From: Lutispora thermophila DSM 19022
GTDB taxonomy: Bacteria; Bacillota; Clostridia; Lutisporales; Lutisporaceae
Length of the DNA: 64,000 nucleotides
Direction: 5' to 3'
Assembly (NCBI RefSeq): GCF_900142105.1
Contig: NZ_FQZS01000012.1
Location: 1 to 64,000, forward strand
In this document: positions 7,273 to 16,145 of the stretch, piece after piece
Position numbering within the stretch: the first letter of the stretch is position 1
Layout: every line of letters starts with the position of its first letter
The notes under the pieces: generated by a model
Seen by the model: the letters and a program-made list of their open reading frames with translations, nothing else
What the model was told of the DNA's origin: nothing
Database searches by the model: none
Translations under genes and position numbers: made by a program

Positions 7273-8694
7273 ATGAGAGATTTATCATATGATGCCGTAA
7301 TGGCAAGAAAAAATGAAATTATGAAAAATGCTCTTGGAATAGACTATCAGATCTATGAATACGGTAAGATTGCATTTGATTATGAAAGAATGTTGAGAGA
7401 AAATTCCTATCCAATAGACAAAATTCAAGATATACAAAGAGAAACAAAGGTAGGAAATACTCCATTATTTGAATTGAAAAATATTACAAATTTAGTTAGA
7501 AAACATTCTCCAGCAGGAAAAGGAGCAAGAATATTTATAAAAGATGAAGCTGCAAATGCATCAGGCTCTTTCAAAGCAAGAAGAGCTGCTATTTCAGTTT
7601 ATGAAGCTCAGAAAAGGGGATATAAAGGAGTAATAGCTGCAACCAGTGGTAACTATGGTGCAGCTGTAGCTAGCCAAGCTGCAATGAGAGGTCTTAGATG
7701 TATAGTAGTACAAGAAGTATATGATTCCAGAAAAGTGGGACAACCAGAGATTTTGGAGAAGGCTAGAAAATGTGAAGCCTATGGAGCAGAGGTAGTGCAA
7801 TTAACTGTAGGTCCTGAACTATTCTATATGTTTTTAAGATTATTGGAGGAAACAGGATATTATAATGCGTCATTATATACTCCAACTTCTATTGCAGGAA
7901 TTGAATCTTTGGGATATGAATTAGCAAATCAAGTTCTTAAAAGGGAAGGTAAATATCCGGATGCTGTAGTAGTAACGAATGCAGGAGGAGGAAATCTGAC
8001 AGGAACTGCAAGGGGCTTGATAAAATCTGGAGCAAGAGATGCTAAAGTTATTGGAGCATCTGTAGACTTGACTGGTCTTCATATGGCTAGCGACAAAGAC
8101 TTCAATAGAAAATCCTTTACAACAGGACATACAGGTTTTGGAGTTCCCTTTACAACCACTCCTGATAGGTCAGATGTACCGAGAAATGCTGCGAGAGTAT
8201 TAAGATATATGGATAGATATGTTACAATTACGCAAGGTGATGTATTTTATGTAACAGAGTTATTAGCTCAATTGGAAGGATTGGAAAGAGGACCGGCTGG
8301 AAATACATCATTGGCGGCAGCAATAGCAATTGCTTCAGAAATGGATCAAGACCAGATAATAGTAGTACAAGAAACTGAATACACAGGAGCAGGCAAACAC
8401 CCAATGCCTCAATTGACATTCGCAAAATCAAATGGAATAGAAGTAAGAAGAGGAGATTCAAAGGAAAATATACCTGGCAAGAATATTGTAATTCCACATG
8501 GCATAGACCAGATTTACTTAAAAGACTTTGATATGATGAAATTAAGAAGAGATTATATTAGAAATATAACAGTTCAAAAAGATATCTATGAAATAACTGA
8601 AGAGGATTTGCTATTTTTATGTGATGAAGTAAAATTAGGAAAAGAAGATGTATTAGGAATATTGGAATCCTTAAATGTGAAAGTGCAACAGTAA
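7273..8694 (+). CDS. ortB: 2-amino-4-oxopentanoate thiolase, beta (PLP) subunit
   Basis: The catalytic subunit of 2-amino-4-oxopentanoate thiolase, a fold-type II PLP enzyme related to threonine synthase-like proteins. It has 473 residues. The PLP lysine lies in ASGSFKARRA (Lys101), and the glycine-rich phosphate loop is VVTNAGGGNLTG (about 233-244). An extra N-terminal helix region (1-55) and a C-terminal extension fit OrtB rather than a plain dehydratase. It follows ortA by 10 bp and ends at a bidirectional terminator, so ortAB is a two-gene operon. Without neighbouring ornithine racemase, aminomutase or 2,4-diaminopentanoate dehydrogenase genes, the source of substrate here is open. Confidence 0.9.
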   Translation: MRDLSYDAVMARKNEIMKNALGIDYQIYEYGKIAFDYERMLRENSYPIDKIQDIQRETKVGNTPLFELKNITNLVRKHSPAGKGARIFIKDEAANASGSFKARRAAISVYEAQKRGYKGVIAATSGNYGAAVASQAAMRGLRCIVVQEVYDSRKVGQPEILEKARKCEAYGAEVVQLTVGPELFYMFLRLLEETGYYNASLYTPTSIAGIESLGYELANQVLKREGKYPDAVVVTNAGGGNLTGTARGLIKSGARDAKVIGASVDLTGLHMASDKDFNRKSFTTGHTGFGVPFTTTPDRSDVPRNAARVLRYMDRYVTITQGDVFYVTELLAQLEGLERGPAGNTSLAAAIAIASEMDQDQIIVVQETEYTGAGKHPMPQLTFAKSNGIEVRRGDSKENIPGKNIVIPHGIDQIYLKDFDMMKLRRDYIRNITVQKDIYEITEEDLLFLCDEVKLGKEDVLGILESLNVKVQQ

Positions 8695-8716
8695 GTTTAG
8701 ATAAAAAACGCAAAAT

Positions 8717-8761
8717 AAAAAGCAGAAAATCTTAAAATTAGAAGATTTTCTGCTTTTTATT
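8717..8761. terminator. Bidirectional terminator between ortB and thrC
   Basis: A long inverted repeat, AAAAGCAGAAAATCTT / AAGATTTTCTGCTTTT, with T runs on both strands, lies between two convergent genes. Confidence 0.88.
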
Positions 8762-8764
8762 TTA

Positions 8765-9979
8765 TCAATAATTTTTTGATATGAAATCTATTAATTTTTC
8801 AATTTTGCATTCAACTGAATAAAGCTTTTGCATATCAAGAGCAGCAGTATATTTCAGACCACTTCCAGTCGCTATGCATACTATATTTTCATTTCCTTTT
8901 AAGAATCCTTCAGCTTTTAGCTTGATTACAGCAGCTAATGGCACCGCTGAAGCAGGCTGACCAAATATGCCTTGTTCTGCCATCAATGCTTGTGCTTTTA
9001 ATATCTCATAATCGGATACCGCTGTGGCTATGCCACCATTGTTTCGCAACATTCTTAATACTTGATTACCGCTTGGAGGGTAGGGGTTTTCTATGGCATG
9101 GGCTATGGTATGAGGATTATCAACTCTGGTTATGGCATTGCTGCCATCCATGAATGCATTGTATATTGGAGAGCAGCCTGAAGCCTGAGCGCATATGAAT
9201 TTTGGAACATAATCTATCAAACCACAGACCTTAAACTCTCTGAAGCCTTTCTCAATACCTCTTATATTACCTCCTGCACTGGTGGGGACAATTACATAGT
9301 CAGGCATTTTGAAATTAAGTTGCTCGCATATCTCAAAGGCAATGGTTTTGGAACCTTCTACTCTCATGGGTACATCTGAATTGATGAAATATATGTCCTT
9401 ATCCTTCCCTATCTCAAGGCTTTCAAAATAAAGATCCCCGTAGTTACCTTCAACTTTTATGAGATGAGGATTGTATATGGCAATGGGATTGATTTTCTCC
9501 GGTGATATATTCTTGCTTACTAGCACAAAGGTTTCCATTTTTGCGGCGGCACCATAGGCAGCAACAGATGTGGCCATATTTCCTGTGGATACGGTTCCTA
9601 TCTTTTTATATCCTAGTTTTCTGGCGTGCATTATACCATATGCTGTGCCTCTGTCTTTAAAGGACCAGGTAGGATTCTGACTTTCATTTTTTATGTACAA
9701 ATCCCCAATTCCTATGCTTTCTGATAGTTTCTTTAAATTTGTCAGCGGTGTAAATCCTTCTCCCAGTGATAACTCAGATTCCTTATCAAAGAAAGGCAAA
9801 AAGTCTGCATATCGTTCCCATATGGTCTGTGTCAAGAGATTTCCATCATTTATTTTAGCTTCTTTCAGTCCTTCTATTTCAAATTCAACGGGTTCGTTGC
9901 AGATATTGCAGCGAAAAACAGCCTCCTTTGATTCAATTTTTTGTCCGCAACTTGTACAATGTATCGATACACTTCTCAA
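8765..9979 (-). CDS. thrC: Threonine synthase
   Basis: A cytoplasmic PLP enzyme that converts O-phosphohomoserine to threonine. It has 404 residues from the TTG at 9979, chosen because AGGAGAGG lies 8 bp before it; an in-frame ATG at 10024 lacks such a site. A zinc-ribbon-like N-terminus (CTSC near residue 8, CNIC near 25) is typical of bacterial threonine synthases. The PLP lysine is in NPTWSFKDRGTAYG, followed by STGNMATSVAAYG and the phosphate loop TSAGGNIRG. It converges on ortB and has no other threonine genes beside it. A related fold-type II enzyme with another substrate cannot be fully excluded, because the usual NPTGSFKDR reads NPTWSFKDR here. Confidence 0.85.
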   Translation of the reverse strand: MRSVSIHCTSCGQKIESKEAVFRCNICNEPVEFEIEGLKEAKINDGNLLTQTIWERYADFLPFFDKESELSLGEGFTPLTNLKKLSESIGIGDLYIKNESQNPTWSFKDRGTAYGIMHARKLGYKKIGTVSTGNMATSVAAYGAAAKMETFVLVSKNISPEKINPIAIYNPHLIKVEGNYGDLYFESLEIGKDKDIYFINSDVPMRVEGSKTIAFEICEQLNFKMPDYVIVPTSAGGNIRGIEKGFREFKVCGLIDYVPKFICAQASGCSPIYNAFMDGSNAITRVDNPHTIAHAIENPYPPSGNQVLRMLRNNGGIATAVSDYEILKAQALMAEQGIFGQPASAVPLAAVIKLKAEGFLKGNENIVCIATGSGLKYTAALDMQKLYSVECKIEKLIDFISKNY

Positions 9980-10160
9980 TAAATTTCCTCTCCTTTTGTT
10001 ATATGCCTGTTTCATTATTTTCATGCATCAAAAGATTATTATATAATCCATTTATGTAAGAAAGTTATGTTAAAACCTATTACATGTCATTATGGTATAT
10101 CAAATTTATATTGTCAATGAAGCTTCCATTGATAACCATAAAAGTAAATGGGGGGTCTTT

Positions 10161-10640
10161 ATGGATGCAAAGATAAAGAAAGTAGCTTTTTTGGGACTTT
10201 TTATGGCTCTGCTTATCGTGGCTACCACAGTATTCCGTTTTCCCGTGCCAAACTTTAATCTCTATTTTAACTTGGGAGAAGGAATAATATACTTGGTAGC
10301 ACTTATGTTTGGTGGACCTGCCGGTGCTGTAGTAGGTGGAGTAGGCTCTGGTTTAGCGGATGTCTTAGGCGGATATCCTGTATGGGCTCCTATAACGTTA
10401 TTGATAAAAGGTACTGAAGGATTTATAGTTGGTATTTTGTCAAAGAAAGTAAAACCTTATCTTGCTGTAATGTCTGGCGCAACATTTATGATTTTGGGAT
10501 ATGCAACAGCAGCAGGATTATTATATGGTACCGGTGCTGTGCCTGTAGAACTGGCAGGTGATTTTGTGCAGGTATCAGTAGGTGGAATAATTGCATTATT
10601 GCTCCACAATAGACTAGAAAAACACATCATAGGGCGGTGA
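10161..10640 (+). CDS. ECF transporter S component (substrate unknown)
   Basis: A small integral membrane protein of 159 residues with about five or six hydrophobic segments. It resembles substrate-capture (S) subunits of energy-coupling factor vitamin importers; the N-terminus KIKKVAFLGLFMALLIVATT and the segment ALMFGGPAGAVVGGVGSGLA are typical. The ATG at 10161 is preferred because it directly follows a G6 ribosome site. The ATG at 10092 gives an unlikely hydrophilic N-terminal extension. No ECF ATPase or T subunit is nearby, so it probably uses a shared ECF module encoded elsewhere. The partner gene starts 4 bp later and may act on the imported compound. Confidence 0.8.
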   Translation: MDAKIKKVAFLGLFMALLIVATTVFRFPVPNFNLYFNLGEGIIYLVALMFGGPAGAVVGGVGSGLADVLGGYPVWAPITLLIKGTEGFIVGILSKKVKPYLAVMSGATFMILGYATAAGLLYGTGAVPVELAGDFVQVSVGGIIALLLHNRLEKHIIGR

Positions 10641-10644
10641 TAAA

Positions 10645-11667
10645 ATGTTGAAACACAATATTTTTAAAATAGGGAAAGTGCCACCCGAGGTGCTTAAGAG
10701 TTCCGTATATCCCTTTCTTGGAAAGAGAAGACAAGAGGTCTTAGTTCATTCAACTTTAGGTGAGGATTGCAGCATAATAGATTATGGAGAAAATGTAGCT
10801 GTTGTATCCACAGATCCGATTACAGGCGCAGATAAAAACAGCGGATATATTGGGGTTCATATATCCACCAATGACATTGCAGCTTGCGGTGCAAAGCCCA
10901 TAGGTATAATGGTAACACTTCTCTTGCCTGTAGGTGCTGATGAAACCATGCTGAAGGATATAATGGAAGGAATCCATAAAGGTGCCAATGCTCTCGGAAT
11001 AGAAGTTCTGGGTGGACACAGTGAAATCACTGATGGGGTTGTGAAGCCCATAATATCTGTAACAGCATTGGGAGTTGCTGCGAAGGATGAGTATGTTACT
11101 TCTTCCGGAGCCAAAGTAGGGGATGATGTTATAGTGACCAAAGCTCTCGGACTTGAAGGAACAGCCATCCTGGCAGCAGATTATGAGGATATATTGAAAG
11201 AAAAATTGGGAAATGAAGCAGTATCAAAAGCAAAGGCTTTTATAGAAAACATAGGAGTGGTGGAAGAAGGAATTACTGCTGCCAAAGTAGGAGTTTCTGC
11301 CATGCATGATATAACTGAGGGAGGACTATTGGGAGCGGCATATGAAGTTGCAGAAGCTTCGGGAGTAGGAATGGAAATATATGAAGAAAAGCTCCCAATT
11401 TATGATGAAACAAAAGCCATGTGCCAGTACTTTCAAATCAACCCTCTTGGACTTATTTCAAGCGGTTCCATGCTGATTTGTACTCCAAAGGGCAAGGAAG
11501 TGGTAGAAGCTCTAGAATCCAAAGGTATAAGAGCAACAATAGTTGGGAAGGTTACAAAGAAAGATAAAATATTGATATCAAAGTATGGTTCTAGTTCCAT
11601 CATACCTCCTGAGAGAGATGAGCTTTATGTTGCAATAGAAAAGGCAACTAAATTATTGACAAAATAA
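10645..11667 (+). CDS. AIR synthase-related (HypE/PurM/ThiL-like) protein
   Basis: A protein of 340 residues in the ATP-binding PurM/HypE/SelD/ThiL superfamily. The N-terminal half has LGEDCSIIDYGENVAVVSTDPITG (read in two parts here: GEDCSIIDYG and VVSTDPITG) and GVHISTNDIAACGAKP. The C-terminal half has HDITEGGLLGAAYEVAE. It lacks the C-terminal PRIC cysteine tail of true HypE, so it is not a normal hydrogenase maturation protein. Coupling to an ECF S-component 4 bp upstream suggests an ATP-dependent step on a vitamin-like compound, possibly of the thiamine-phosphate kinase type; this is inference. The sigma-A promoter of the next gene overlaps its 3' end. Confidence 0.7.
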   Translation: MLKHNIFKIGKVPPEVLKSSVYPFLGKRRQEVLVHSTLGEDCSIIDYGENVAVVSTDPITGADKNSGYIGVHISTNDIAACGAKPIGIMVTLLLPVGADETMLKDIMEGIHKGANALGIEVLGGHSEITDGVVKPIISVTALGVAAKDEYVTSSGAKVGDDVIVTKALGLEGTAILAADYEDILKEKLGNEAVSKAKAFIENIGVVEEGITAAKVGVSAMHDITEGGLLGAAYEVAEASGVGMEIYEEKLPIYDETKAMCQYFQINPLGLISSGSMLICTPKGKEVVEALESKGIRATIVGKVTKKDKILISKYGSSSIIPPERDELYVAIEKATKLLTK

Positions 11668-11713
11668 AAAAGCAAGCATATAATAATAACATACTAAACA
11701 TATAGGATATATA
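11656..11713 (+). promoter_or_regulatory. Promoter and 19-bp operator of the CymR-like gene
   Basis: TTGACA (11656-11661), a 17-bp spacer and TATAAT (11679-11684) form a consensus sigma-A promoter. Just past the predicted start site is TAAACATATAGGATATATA (11695-11713). It recurs exactly at 12238-12256 in front of cysK. The shared element is most simply the binding site of the Rrf2 protein encoded here. Confidence 0.75.
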
Positions 11714-11761
11714 GTATACGTACATTATAAATGTCTCCCTGACAGCAGAGAGGTGTTATTT

Positions 11762-12205
11762 ATGAAGATTTCTACCAAGGGAAGATATGGGCTTAGGGCT
11801 ATGGTTGATTTAGCCCATAAATCTGTTTCCGATCATGTGCCATTGAAGAGCATAGCAGAAAGTCAGAATATTTCTGAGGGTTATTTGGAGCATGTTTTTT
11901 CAACCTTAAAAAAAGCAGGGCTGGTAAAAAGCATAAAGGGACCTCAAGGCGGATATATCTTAGCTGATGATCCATCAAACATTACTGTTGGGGCAGTGTT
12001 AAGAGTCCTAGAGGGAGACTTATCCATAGTAGACGATAATACAAACACTGATGGTGATAATCCTATAGAAAGGTGCATAAAGTTTTATGTTTGGAAAAAA
12101 ATAGATCAGTGCATTAATTCTATAGTGGATGATATTACATTGGAAGATCTGGTTTTTGAATATAAGAAAATGGTGAATGAAGAAACAGATATGTATTATA
12201 TATAG
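11762..12205 (+). CDS. cymR: Rrf2-family regulator, CymR-like
   Basis: A cytoplasmic DNA-binding protein of 147 residues. The N-terminal winged helix MKISTKGRYGLRAMVDLA and the recognition region GYLEHVFSTLKKAGLV are typical of the Rrf2 family. It lacks the three closely spaced cysteines that bind a cluster in IscR, having only single Cys residues in ERCIKF and DQCIN. This fits CymR, the repressor of cysteine metabolism that works in complex with CysK. The start is the ATG at 11762 with AGAGAGGTG upstream. The next gene is cysK, and an exact 19-bp repeat lies upstream of both. Autorepression and cysK control are inferred. Confidence 0.82.
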   Translation: MKISTKGRYGLRAMVDLAHKSVSDHVPLKSIAESQNISEGYLEHVFSTLKKAGLVKSIKGPQGGYILADDPSNITVGAVLRVLEGDLSIVDDNTNTDGDNPIERCIKFYVWKKIDQCINSIVDDITLEDLVFEYKKMVNEETDMYYI

Positions 12206-12237
12206 AATTAAAGTAATTTTTTTAGATAAAAACCTAT

Positions 12238-12256
12238 TAAACATATAGGATATATA
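12238..12256 (+). promoter_or_regulatory. Second copy of the 19-bp CymR-like operator, upstream of cysK
   Basis: TAAACATATAGGATATATA is identical over 19 bp to 11695-11713 and ends 30 bp before the cysK ATG. The surrounding sequence is AT-rich, and the cysK -35/-10 could not be fixed with confidence. Confidence 0.65.
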
Positions 12257-12285
12257 TAAATTAATATTAATATGGAGGTTGTAAT

Positions 12286-13215
12286 ATGTCAAAAATTGCA
12301 AAGAGTCTTACGGATTTAATTGGAAATACTCCACTTCTAGAACTTTCCAACTATAACAAAGCAAATGAAGTAGAGGCAACTATCATTTCCAAGCTTGAGT
12401 ATTTTAATCCAGGAGGCAGTGTAAAAGACAGGATAGCATATGCCATGATAAAGGATGCTGAAGAAAAAGGTTTGATTAACTCAAATACCACTATAATCGA
12501 GCCGACTAGTGGAAATACCGGTATAGGCTTGGCCTTGGTAGCTGCTTCAAGGGGTTACAAGCTTATAATCACCATGCCTGAGACCTTCAGCGTAGAGAGA
12601 AGGAAGCTCATGGCAGCACTTGGAGCTGAAATTGTGCTTACTCCAGGAACAGAAGGAATGCCTGGAGCCATAAAGAAAGCACAGGAACTGGCCTCAGAAA
12701 TTGAGAATTCGTTTATCCCGCAGCAGTTTGAAAACCCTGCCAACCCAGAGTTTCACAAGAAGACAACAGCAGAAGAAATATGGAGAGATACAGACGGGAA
12801 AGTTGATATTGTTGTAGCAGGAGTAGGAACCGGAGGCACAATAACAGGAATTGGGGAAGTATTAAAGAAAAAAAATCCTGGTATAAAGGTAGTTGCTGTA
12901 GAACCTGCAGATTCTCCTGTATTATCCGAAGGACAGAAGGGATCTCACAAAATACAGGGAATAGGTGCTGGTTTCGTGCCAAAGATATTGAACAGGGAAA
13001 TAATAGACGAAATTTTCAAGGTGGAGAATGAAAGCGCATTTGAAACATCAAGAAAGCTTGCTAAGAGTGAAGGACTGCTTGTGGGTATATCAGCAGGTGC
13101 TGCACTTTATGCAGCTACTGAAATAGCAAAGAGACGGGAAAACAAAGGGAAAACTATTGTTGTTATTTTGCCTGACACTGGCGAAAGATATTTGTCCACT
13201 GAATTATTTGTATAA
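12286..13215 (+). CDS. cysK: Cysteine synthase A (O-acetylserine sulfhydrylase)
   Basis: A cytoplasmic PLP enzyme that makes cysteine from O-acetylserine and sulfide. It has 309 residues, the normal length. The PLP lysine is Lys47 in NPGGSVKDR. The substrate loop is [12 protein letters not shown] and the PLP phosphate loop is [10 protein letters not shown]. The [11 protein letters not shown] stretch is typical of CysK rather than CysM or cystathionine beta-synthase. The ATG follows GGAGG. It lies just downstream of the CymR-like gene and ends in a strong terminator. In Firmicutes CysK also serves as co-repressor partner of CymR, which may hold here. Confidence 0.95.
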   Translation: MSKIAKSLTDLIGNTPLLELSNYNKANEVEATIISKLEYFNPGGSVKDRIAYAMIKDAEEKGLINSNTTIIEPTSGNTGIGLALVAASRGYKLIITMPETFSVERRKLMAALGAEIVLTPGTEGMPGAIKKAQELASEIENSFIPQQFENPANPEFHKKTTAEEIWRDTDGKVDIVVAGVGTGGTITGIGEVLKKKNPGIKVVAVEPADSPVLSEGQKGSHKIQGIGAGFVPKILNREIIDEIFKVENESAFETSRKLAKSEGLLVGISAGAALYAATEIAKRRENKGKTIVVILPDTGERYLSTELFV

Positions 13216-13220
13216 AATGT

Positions 13221-13260
13221 AGAAGCAAAAGAGGCTGTTAACAGCCTCTTTTGCTTCTTG
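13221..13260 (+). terminator. Terminator after cysK
   Basis: A long near-perfect hairpin, with arms AGAAGCAAAAGAGGCTGT and ACAGCCTCTTTTGCTTCT, starts 6 bp after the cysK stop. Confidence 0.85.
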
Positions 13261-13342
13261 ATAATTAATATACTAACAGCGTTACATAATATATAAAAGG
13301 CTTATAGTGAAGGGTTTCATATATCATAGTTGGGGTGAGATT

Positions 13343-13468
13343 ATGTTTAAGAAAATAAAAGTAGCTATAGCAAGGTTTTTAAGGAAATTGGCCAAGTCGA
13401 GCCAAGAGGAATTTGGCAACAATAGATTGAACTGCTGCAAGCTTGACAAACCCAACAAGGACAAATAA
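13343..13468 (+). CDS. LDCC-motif-like putative metal-binding mini-protein
   Basis: A 41-residue protein starting MFKKIKVAIARFLRKLAKSS and ending with the paired-cysteine motif RLNCCKLDKPNK. It resembles the clostridial 'LDCC motif putative metal-binding protein' family, here with LNCC in place of LDCC: a basic amphipathic N-terminal helix, a FG(N/G) stretch, then the double cysteine. The ATG follows GGGGTGAG. It lies between the cysK terminator and the copper operon on the same strand, which suggests but does not prove a link to metal handling. Function is unknown. Confidence 0.7.
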   Translation: MFKKIKVAIARFLRKLAKSSQEEFGNNRLNCCKLDKPNKDK

Positions 13469-13516
13469 GGGTGATGAAGATGAAATCAAAGGATATGAAT
13501 ATATTTTTCACTTATA

Positions 13517-13574
13517 TTGACACTAAAAAGGAAATAATGTACTATGTAAGTATAGGGTAGGGGAGTATCCTATG
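13517..13574 (+). promoter_or_regulatory. copA promoter with candidate CsoR operator
   Basis: TTGACA (13517-13522), a 17-bp spacer and TACTAT (13540-13545) form the promoter. Immediately downstream, at 13550-13574, lies a G-rich imperfect palindrome with outer arms ATAGG/CCTAT around GTAGGGGAGTA. Its position at the start site and its G/C tract flanked by TA-rich arms resemble CsoR operators, and csoR is the third gene of this operon. Confidence 0.65.
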
Positions 13575-13593
13575 TAAAGTGTGATGAGAAGGG

Positions 13594-16071
13594 ATGAAAG
13601 GTATGAAGACCCAATCTTTGAATATAAAAGGCATGACCTGTGCAGCTTGTGCAAAGGCATCTGAAAGGGCTGTTAAAAAGCTTGATGGTGTAATTGAAGC
13701 AAATGTGAATTTTGCTACGGAGAAGATGCATATTGAATATGATGAAAGCAAAGTGGATCTGGACAAGATTAAAGAAGCAATTAAAAAGGCTGGGTATGAA
13801 GCTGTTGAAGATGTTAAAGCAAAGGAAATATCCATACCTATTGAAGGCATGACCTGCGCAGCTTGTGCAAAAGCCGTTGAAAGAGCAGTGGGAAAGCTTC
13901 AAGGTGTTGAAAGCGTATCAGTAAATTTTGCAACGGAAAAGGCAAATGTAAAATATGATCCCAAGCAACTAAGGCTTTCGCAGATAAAACAGGCTATTGA
14001 CAAAGCAGGATATAAGGCCTTGGAAATTGAAAGCAAAAACAGAGTCGATGAGGATAAGGCAAGGAAAGAAAAGGAGATAAAGACATTATGGACTAAATTC
14101 GTCCTGTCAGCCATATTTGCTACACCTTTGCTCATATTTGCAATGGCACATATGATACCTGGTTTGAATAAATCGTTGCCTGCTTTTTTAGACCCAATGG
14201 CAAATCCTTTAAGATTCGCTTTGATTCAGATAGCGCTGGTTACTCCTGTGGTCACTGCAGGAAACAGATTTTATACAGTAGGCTTTAAAGCCATCATGAG
14301 AAGAAGCCCCAATATGGATTCCTTAATTGCCATGGGTACTTCTGCGGCTATTATATACAGCTTGTATTCAACATACAGAATATACATGGGAGACCATCAC
14401 AGTGTTATGAACTTGTATTTTGAATCTGCAGGAGTGATTATAACGCTTATATTGCTTGGGAAATCCCTTGAAGCCGTATCAAAGGGAAAGACCTCTGAAG
14501 CAATAAAAAAGCTCATGGGCTTGGCACCTAAAACTGCAACGGTTATTCAGGACGGCAAGGAGATCCAGTTGCCCATAGAAGAGGTAGAAGTGGGAGATAT
14601 AATATTAGTTAAGCCTGGTGAGAAAATACCTGTAGACGGTGAAGTCATAGAAGGATATACCTCCGTTGATGAATCCATGTTGACAGGGGAAAGTATTCCT
14701 GTGGAAAAGCATATTGGAGACAAGGTTATAGGAGCCAGCATAAACAAGAATGGTTCTATCAAATTCAAAGCCACAAAAGTAGGTAGCGATACTGCTCTTG
14801 CCCAGATAATAAAGCTTGTCGAAGATGCTCAGGGTTCCAAGGCTCCCATAGCCCAATTGGCTGATATAGTCTCAGGTTACTTCGTTCCCATAGTCTTTGC
14901 CATAGCTATAGCGGCATCAATTGCCTGGTATCTCAGCGGAGAGTCAGCAGTATTTTCATTGACCATATTTATATCTGTTTTAGTTATAGCTTGCCCTTGT
15001 GCATTAGGCCTTGCAACACCTACAGCCATAATGGTGGGTACGGGAAAGGGTGCTGAATACGGTATATTGATTAGGAGTGGAGAAGCATTAGAAACTACTC
15101 ATAAAATTGACACAATAGTATTTGATAAGACAGGCACAATAACTGAAGGTAAACCAGAAGTGACGGATATTATAACAACTGATGGAAATCAAGGAAACAA
15201 GCTTCTTCAGATTGCCGCATCGGCAGAGAAAGGCTCTGAGCATCCTCTTGGAGAAGCCATAGTGAGAAAAGCAGAAAGTGAAAATGTTGATTTTCTAAAG
15301 GTTGATAAGTTTTCTGCAATACCAGGTCATGGAATAGAGGTTAATATTGAAGGGGCAAATGTGCTTCTGGGAAACAAAAAGCTTATGATAGACAGAAATA
15401 TAGAGCTTAAGGAGTTGGAGGCAGAATCTGACAGGCTTGCTTCTGAGGGTAAGACTCCTATGTATGTGGCAGTGGACAATAAGCTGGCAGGTATAATAGC
15501 CGTGGCTGATGTGGTGAAGCAAAGCAGCGCCAAGGCCATTGAAAGGCTTCATCATATGGGTATCCAGGTTGTCATGATAACAGGAGACAATAAGAGGACC
15601 GCTGAGGCTATAGCAAGACAGGTTGGTATTGATAGAGTTCTTGCAGAGGTATTGCCTCAGGACAAGGCTGATGAAGTTAAGAAACTCCAGGATGAGGGGA
15701 AAAAGGTTGCCATGGTGGGAGATGGTATAAATGATGCACCGGCTCTGGCCCAGGCGGACATAGGAATAGCCATAGGTTCCGGTACGGATGTGGCTATGGA
15801 ATCAGCAGATATAGTGCTCATGAGGAGCGATCTTATGGATGTGCCTGCTGCAATAGAGTTGAGCAAGAGCACCATAAGAAACATCAAGCAAAATCTGTTT
15901 TGGGCCTTTGGATATAATACTGCTGGAATACCATTGGCAGCCGGTGTGCTTCACTTATTCGGTGGACCTTTGCTAAACCCGGTGTTTGCGGCGGCAGCCA
16001 TGTCGCTAAGCTCCGTATCTGTTCTTACCAACGCTCTCAGATTGAGAAATTTCAAACCAACAAGAGGATAA
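13594..16071 (+). CDS. copA: Copper-exporting P1B-type ATPase
   Basis: A membrane pump that exports Cu(I) at the cost of ATP. It has 825 residues. Two N-terminal HMA domains each carry [10 protein letters not shown] (near residues 10 and 85). Eight membrane helices are expected. The actuator motif is TGES in [12 protein letters not shown], the membrane Cu site is CPC at 467-469 with the downstream NxxxxxYN motif (FWAFGYN), and the phosphorylation site is DKTGT at Asp511. HP (SEHPLGEAI) and [12 protein letters not shown] complete the catalytic set. An ATG at 13603 has better ribosome-site spacing than the one at 13594, so the start is uncertain by 3 codons. It is followed by copZ and csoR in one operon. 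Confidence 0.95.
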   Translation: MKGMKTQSLNIKGMTCAACAKASERAVKKLDGVIEANVNFATEKMHIEYDESKVDLDKIKEAIKKAGYEAVEDVKAKEISIPIEGMTCAACAKAVERAVGKLQGVESVSVNFATEKANVKYDPKQLRLSQIKQAIDKAGYKALEIESKNRVDEDKARKEKEIKTLWTKFVLSAIFATPLLIFAMAHMIPGLNKSLPAFLDPMANPLRFALIQIALVTPVVTAGNRFYTVGFKAIMRRSPNMDSLIAMGTSAAIIYSLYSTYRIYMGDHHSVMNLYFESAGVIITLILLGKSLEAVSKGKTSEAIKKLMGLAPKTATVIQDGKEIQLPIEEVEVGDIILVKPGEKIPVDGEVIEGYTSVDESMLTGESIPVEKHIGDKVIGASINKNGSIKFKATKVGSDTALAQIIKLVEDAQGSKAPIAQLADIVSGYFVPIVFAIAIAASIAWYLSGESAVFSLTIFISVLVIACPCALGLATPTAIMVGTGKGAEYGILIRSGEALETTHKIDTIVFDKTGTITEGKPEVTDIITTDGNQGNKLLQIAASAEKGSEHPLGEAIVRKAESENVDFLKVDKFSAIPGHGIEVNIEGANVLLGNKKLMIDRNIELKELEAESDRLASEGKTPMYVAVDNKLAGIIAVADVVKQSSAKAIERLHHMGIQVVMITGDNKRTAEAIARQVGIDRVLAEVLPQDKADEVKKLQDEGKKVAMVGDGINDAPALAQADIGIAIGSGTDVAMESADIVLMRSDLMDVPAAIELSKSTIRNIKQNLFWAFGYNTAGIPLAAGVLHLFGGPLLNPVFAAAAMSLSSVSVLTNALRLRNFKPTRG

Positions 16072-16145
16072 AACGAAAGATGATATCCTTAAGGCGTAGC
16101 CTGAAGGTGATTAAGATAGAATATGATATGAATGGAGGAAATGAA

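Noticed and set aside
10025-10160. Riboswitch upstream of the ECF S-component
   Set aside because: Only a 6-bp hairpin (TCAATG/CATTGA) is visible; no conserved riboswitch core was recognised and the space is short.
13542-13902. Antisense ORFs opposite the copA start
   Set aside because: They overlap the two HMA domains in the complementary frame and mirror their repeat; no independent coding signs.
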